From an uncultured Actinomycetes bacterium (GTDB lineage: Bacteria > Actinomycetota > Actinomycetes > Nanopelagicales > Nanopelagicaceae), in assembly GCA_903898855.1 (NCBI GenBank), contig CAIUHB010000097.1, positions 1-7,963 on the forward strand: DNA of 7,963 nt. The letters run 5' to 3'. The notes beneath the pieces are model-generated. The model did not search any database and had not been told where the DNA came from. It saw only the letters and a list, made by a program, of their open reading frames with translations. This document shows, one piece after another, positions 6,809-7,963 of the stretch (the stretch's first letter is position 1; every line of letters starts with the position of its first letter). A program made the position numbers and the translations under genes.

Positions 6809-7101
6809 TTGCAGTCTTTACAGACCGCTTTTGCGCCTTCGCCCTTTGCTAGTTGCGAGATGTGGTGAACTAAGAAACAGCGCGAGCAGGTAAATTCATT
6901 CTCCTGCTTGGGAACAACTCGAACAGTGAGTTCTTCGCCAGAGAGATCTGCGCCAGGAAGTTCAAGGTTTTCAGCCGCCTCTTCCTCGTCGATATCGACT
7001 TGGCCAGATTGTGCGTCAGCACGGCGAGCTTTGAGTTCTTCGAGGGATTCCTCATGAAGCTCTTCATCCGTTTTTCGCGGTGTGTCGTAATCAGTAGCCA
7101 T
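6805..7101 (-). CDS. DUF4193 family zinc-ribbon protein, function unknown
   Basis: The 98-residue protein opens with MATDYDTPRKTDEE, the hallmark of DUF4193, and ends in a zinc-ribbon-like module with C72-x2-C75 (CSRCFLVHH) and C94-x2-C97 (CKDCN). These four cysteines are well placed to bind one zinc ion. The first 55 residues are very acidic (clusters such as DIDEEEAAENLELPGAD) and probably disordered. A small acidic protein with a C-terminal zinc knuckle would suit binding to RNA polymerase or the ribosome, but that is a guess from the architecture; I know of no established function. It appears to be a single-gene unit: a 105-base gap lies upstream, and it converges with DUF3093, overlapping it by four bases. 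In Mycobacterium the equivalent (Rv2699c) keeps the same position beside the DUF3093 gene. Confidence 0.9.
   Translation of the reverse strand: MATDYDTPRKTDEELHEESLEELKARRADAQSGQVDIDEEEAAENLELPGADLSGEELTVRVVPKQENEFTCSRCFLVHHISQLAKGEGAKAVCKDCN
6811..6832 (+). terminator. Candidate intrinsic terminator for DUF3093, antisense to DUF4193
   Basis: Two bases after the DUF3093 TAG, GCAGTCT (6811-6817) can pair with AGACCGC (6822-6828) around the loop TTAC, with one A-C mismatch, and TTTT follows at 6829-6832. That is a short but proper hairpin plus U tract. The same bases encode the final VCKDC of the DUF4193 zinc ribbon on the other strand, so the hairpin could be a by-product of those conserved codons. 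Confidence 0.4.
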
Positions 7102-7108
7102 GGGGCGG

Positions 7109-7114
7109 ATAATG
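7109..7114 (-). promoter_or_regulatory. Weak candidate -10 element for DUF4193
   Basis: On the minus strand CATTAT is followed by seven bases (CCGCCCC) and the ATG at 7101. It departs from TANNNT at the first base but keeps the A and final T and the 7-base spacing found elsewhere in the window. No -35 is evident. No Shine-Dalgarno sequence lies before the ATG, which again favours a leaderless start. Confidence 0.3.
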
Positions 7115-7149
7115 TCCTATTCGAGCGGGTTATGCCTAATCAACCGCGC

Positions 7150-7175
7150 GCGTGTCGGAAATATTCCCGTCACAC
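7150..7175 (-). terminator. Hairpin downstream of the desaturase gene, possible terminator without a U tract
   Basis: In the only sizeable gap (7102-7206), the minus-strand RNA can fold a stem of about 11 pairs with one internal A-A mismatch (7150-7154 with 7171-7175, then 7156-7161 with 7164-7169) and a very small loop. Two positions (7151/7174 and 7159/7166) are G-U in minus-strand RNA but C-A or A-C in plus-strand RNA, so the fold belongs to the minus-strand transcript. It lies about 31 bases after the desaturase stop, and no U run follows. It may end the desaturase transcript in the manner proposed for U-less actinobacterial terminators, or it may be part of a longer DUF4193 leader. The rest of the gap holds no gene that I can see. 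Confidence 0.45.
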
Positions 7176-7193
7176 TGGTGAAGCTGGAAAGTT

Positions 7194-7212
7194 GCTTATT
7201 GCACGCTTATTG
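7194..7212. repeat. 8-base direct repeat at the desaturase stop codon
   Basis: GCTTATTG occurs at 7194-7201 and 7205-7212, an 11-base period. The second copy contains the desaturase stop codon (TAA on the minus strand at 7207-7209). The offset is not a multiple of three, so the first copy is not a back-up stop in the same frame. It may be a small tandem duplication or chance. Confidence 0.5.
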
Positions 7213-7963
7213 AAGTCGGAGCGGTGTTTGGCCTCGAGCGACTAGGCGCTCAAAATGGTGCTCCCGCTTTTCATTAAAGCGCTCAACCTCAAGCGCCATA
7301 GTGTCGATGAAAGTCTTGAGTTCTGCCTGTGCCGCCTTGCCATCGGAATCCAAGCCTTCGACATTGAAAATATCCCAAGCGCGTAGCACCGGATTGAGAA
7401 CATCGTTGAGGTGGAGTTCAAGATCATAAATTCCAGCCAGTGCAATCTGCACAGATTTGCGACCCCAGCCTGGCATGCCAGCTCCTGGCATTTGGAAGTT
7501 GGTCACTACATCGGTAATCGCACGCATAGCTGCGTTGGGCTCCATGGCTAAAGCTGCGCCAAGTAAATTGCGATAAAAAAGCATATGTAAGTTCTCATCG
7601 AGAGCTACGCGCGCCAACATGCCTTCACAGATTTCATCATTTGAGATGCGACCGGTGTTGCGGTGTGAAATTCTGGTGGCCAACTCTTGGAAGGATACGT
7701 AGGCAACCGTATGCAACATATCGTTCTCATAAGGAGTCTGGTAGCCGACCTGCATATGGGCCATCCGCAAATCTTCGAGCTCGTTTGGATCAACGCCACG
7801 AGTGGCCATTAAATAGTCGCGAAGCACAATGCTGTGACGTGCCTCTTCTGCAGTCCAACGATTAATCCAATAACCCCATGCACCGTCTCGACCCATGGAG
7901 AGTGCGATTTCAGTGTGATAGCTCGGAAGGTTATCTTCCGTCATCAAGTTAAGTACTAAAGAA
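7207..7963 (-). CDS. Acyl-[acyl-carrier-protein] desaturase (DesA family), N-terminus beyond the window
   Basis: This soluble diiron enzyme inserts a cis double bond into an acyl chain carried on acyl-carrier protein, making unsaturated fatty acids for membrane lipids. The frame stays open to the right edge (about 251 codons); a TTG at 7947 is internal, not the start, because family sequence continues beyond it. Counting from that TTG, all six expected iron ligands of the plant stearoyl-ACP desaturase pattern are present: E4 (TEDNLP), E35 and H38 (EEARH), E88 (QELATRISH), and E118 and H121 (DENLH). The segment MPGAGMPGWGRK (153-164) and the following AGIYDLELHL strongly resemble mycobacterial DesA proteins. 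Roughly 30-90 N-terminal residues are probably missing, since relatives run from about 275 to 340 residues. The stop is followed by a 105-base gap with a hairpin. The position of the double bond and the electron donor cannot be inferred here. Confidence 0.93.
   Translation of the reverse strand, partial: SLVLNLMTEDNLPSYHTEIALSMGRDGAWGYWINRWTAEEARHSIVLRDYLMATRGVDPNELEDLRMAHMQVGYQTPYENDMLHTVAYVSFQELATRISHRNTGRISNDEICEGMLARVALDENLHMLFYRNLLGAALAMEPNAAMRAITDVVTNFQMPGAGMPGWGRKSVQIALAGIYDLELHLNDVLNPVLRAWDIFNVEGLDSDGKAAQAELKTFIDTMALEVERFNEKREHHFERLVARGQTPLRLQ

Noticed and set aside
7102..7206. A possible tRNA or small RNA gene in the 105-base gap.
   Set aside because: I could not find a cloverleaf, a T-loop GTTCGA-type sequence or a CCA end; only the single hairpin at 7150-7175 stands out.
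7000..7245. An 81-codon open frame on the plus strand crossing the DUF4193 start and the intergenic gap.
   Set aside because: Most of it is antisense to DUF4193, its product shows no recognisable family, and no ribosome site or -10 precedes it; it looks like a chance frame.
7945..7947. TTG as the start codon of the desaturase.
   Set aside because: The frame continues open to the window edge, and the first iron-ligand motif would begin within four residues of the TTG, so the real start must be outside.
1..7963. Mobile element, prophage, CRISPR, toxin-antitoxin or other defence system.
   Set aside because: Every stretch over about 110 bases is accounted for by a recognised housekeeping or conserved actinobacterial family; there are no repeat arrays, transposase or integrase motifs, or terminal inverted repeats.

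Overview
The window is a gene-dense stretch of an actinobacterial chromosome. The main evidence is a run of families that are largely actinobacterial (DUF3159, DUF3093, DUF4193 with the MATDYDTPRKTD start) in the order long known around dut and the ceoB/ceoC-type trkA pair of Mycobacterium and Streptomyces. Base composition looks roughly half G+C by eye, which is low for the phylum. Gaps between genes are 32 bases or less except one of 105, and several genes overlap. This suggests a streamlined, possibly freshwater planktonic lineage such as Nanopelagicales (acI). That placement is inference, not proof.

Layout. 1-3289 (minus): an operon of a TRAM-domain RNA uridine methyltransferase followed 10 bases later by aconitase, whose C-terminus lies beyond the left edge. 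3322-4643 (plus): two tandem TrkA/RCK proteins, divergent from the methyltransferase across 32 bases. 4640-6302 (minus): a fully overlapping operon of PaaI-type thioesterase, dut and DUF3159 membrane protein. 6326-6808 (plus): a DUF3093 membrane protein, divergent from the thioesterase across 23 bases. 6805-7101 (minus): DUF4193 zinc-ribbon protein. 7102-7206: the only real intergenic gap. 7207-7963 (minus): acyl-ACP desaturase, N-terminus beyond the right edge.

Functionally this is housekeeping: TCA cycle, RNA modification, potassium control, dUTP removal, acyl-thioester hydrolysis, fatty acid desaturation, and three conserved proteins of unknown role. I see no mobile element, CRISPR array, RNA gene, defence system or biosynthetic cluster, and nothing I would call a new multi-gene system.

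The most striking signal is in gene starts. Four genes that can begin a transcript (aconitase, methyltransferase, first trkA, DUF3093) have a TANNNT -10 hexamer exactly 7 bases before the ATG/GTG. The thioesterase has one 6 bases before, and DUF4193 a degenerate one 7 bases before. The three downstream, coupled genes lack it, and one of them carries a strong Shine-Dalgarno site instead. This predicts mostly leaderless transcription, with two very compact bidirectional promoters, one of which has overlapping -10 hexamers and a 13-base palindrome. Both convergent junctions have stop codons interlocked within four bases.
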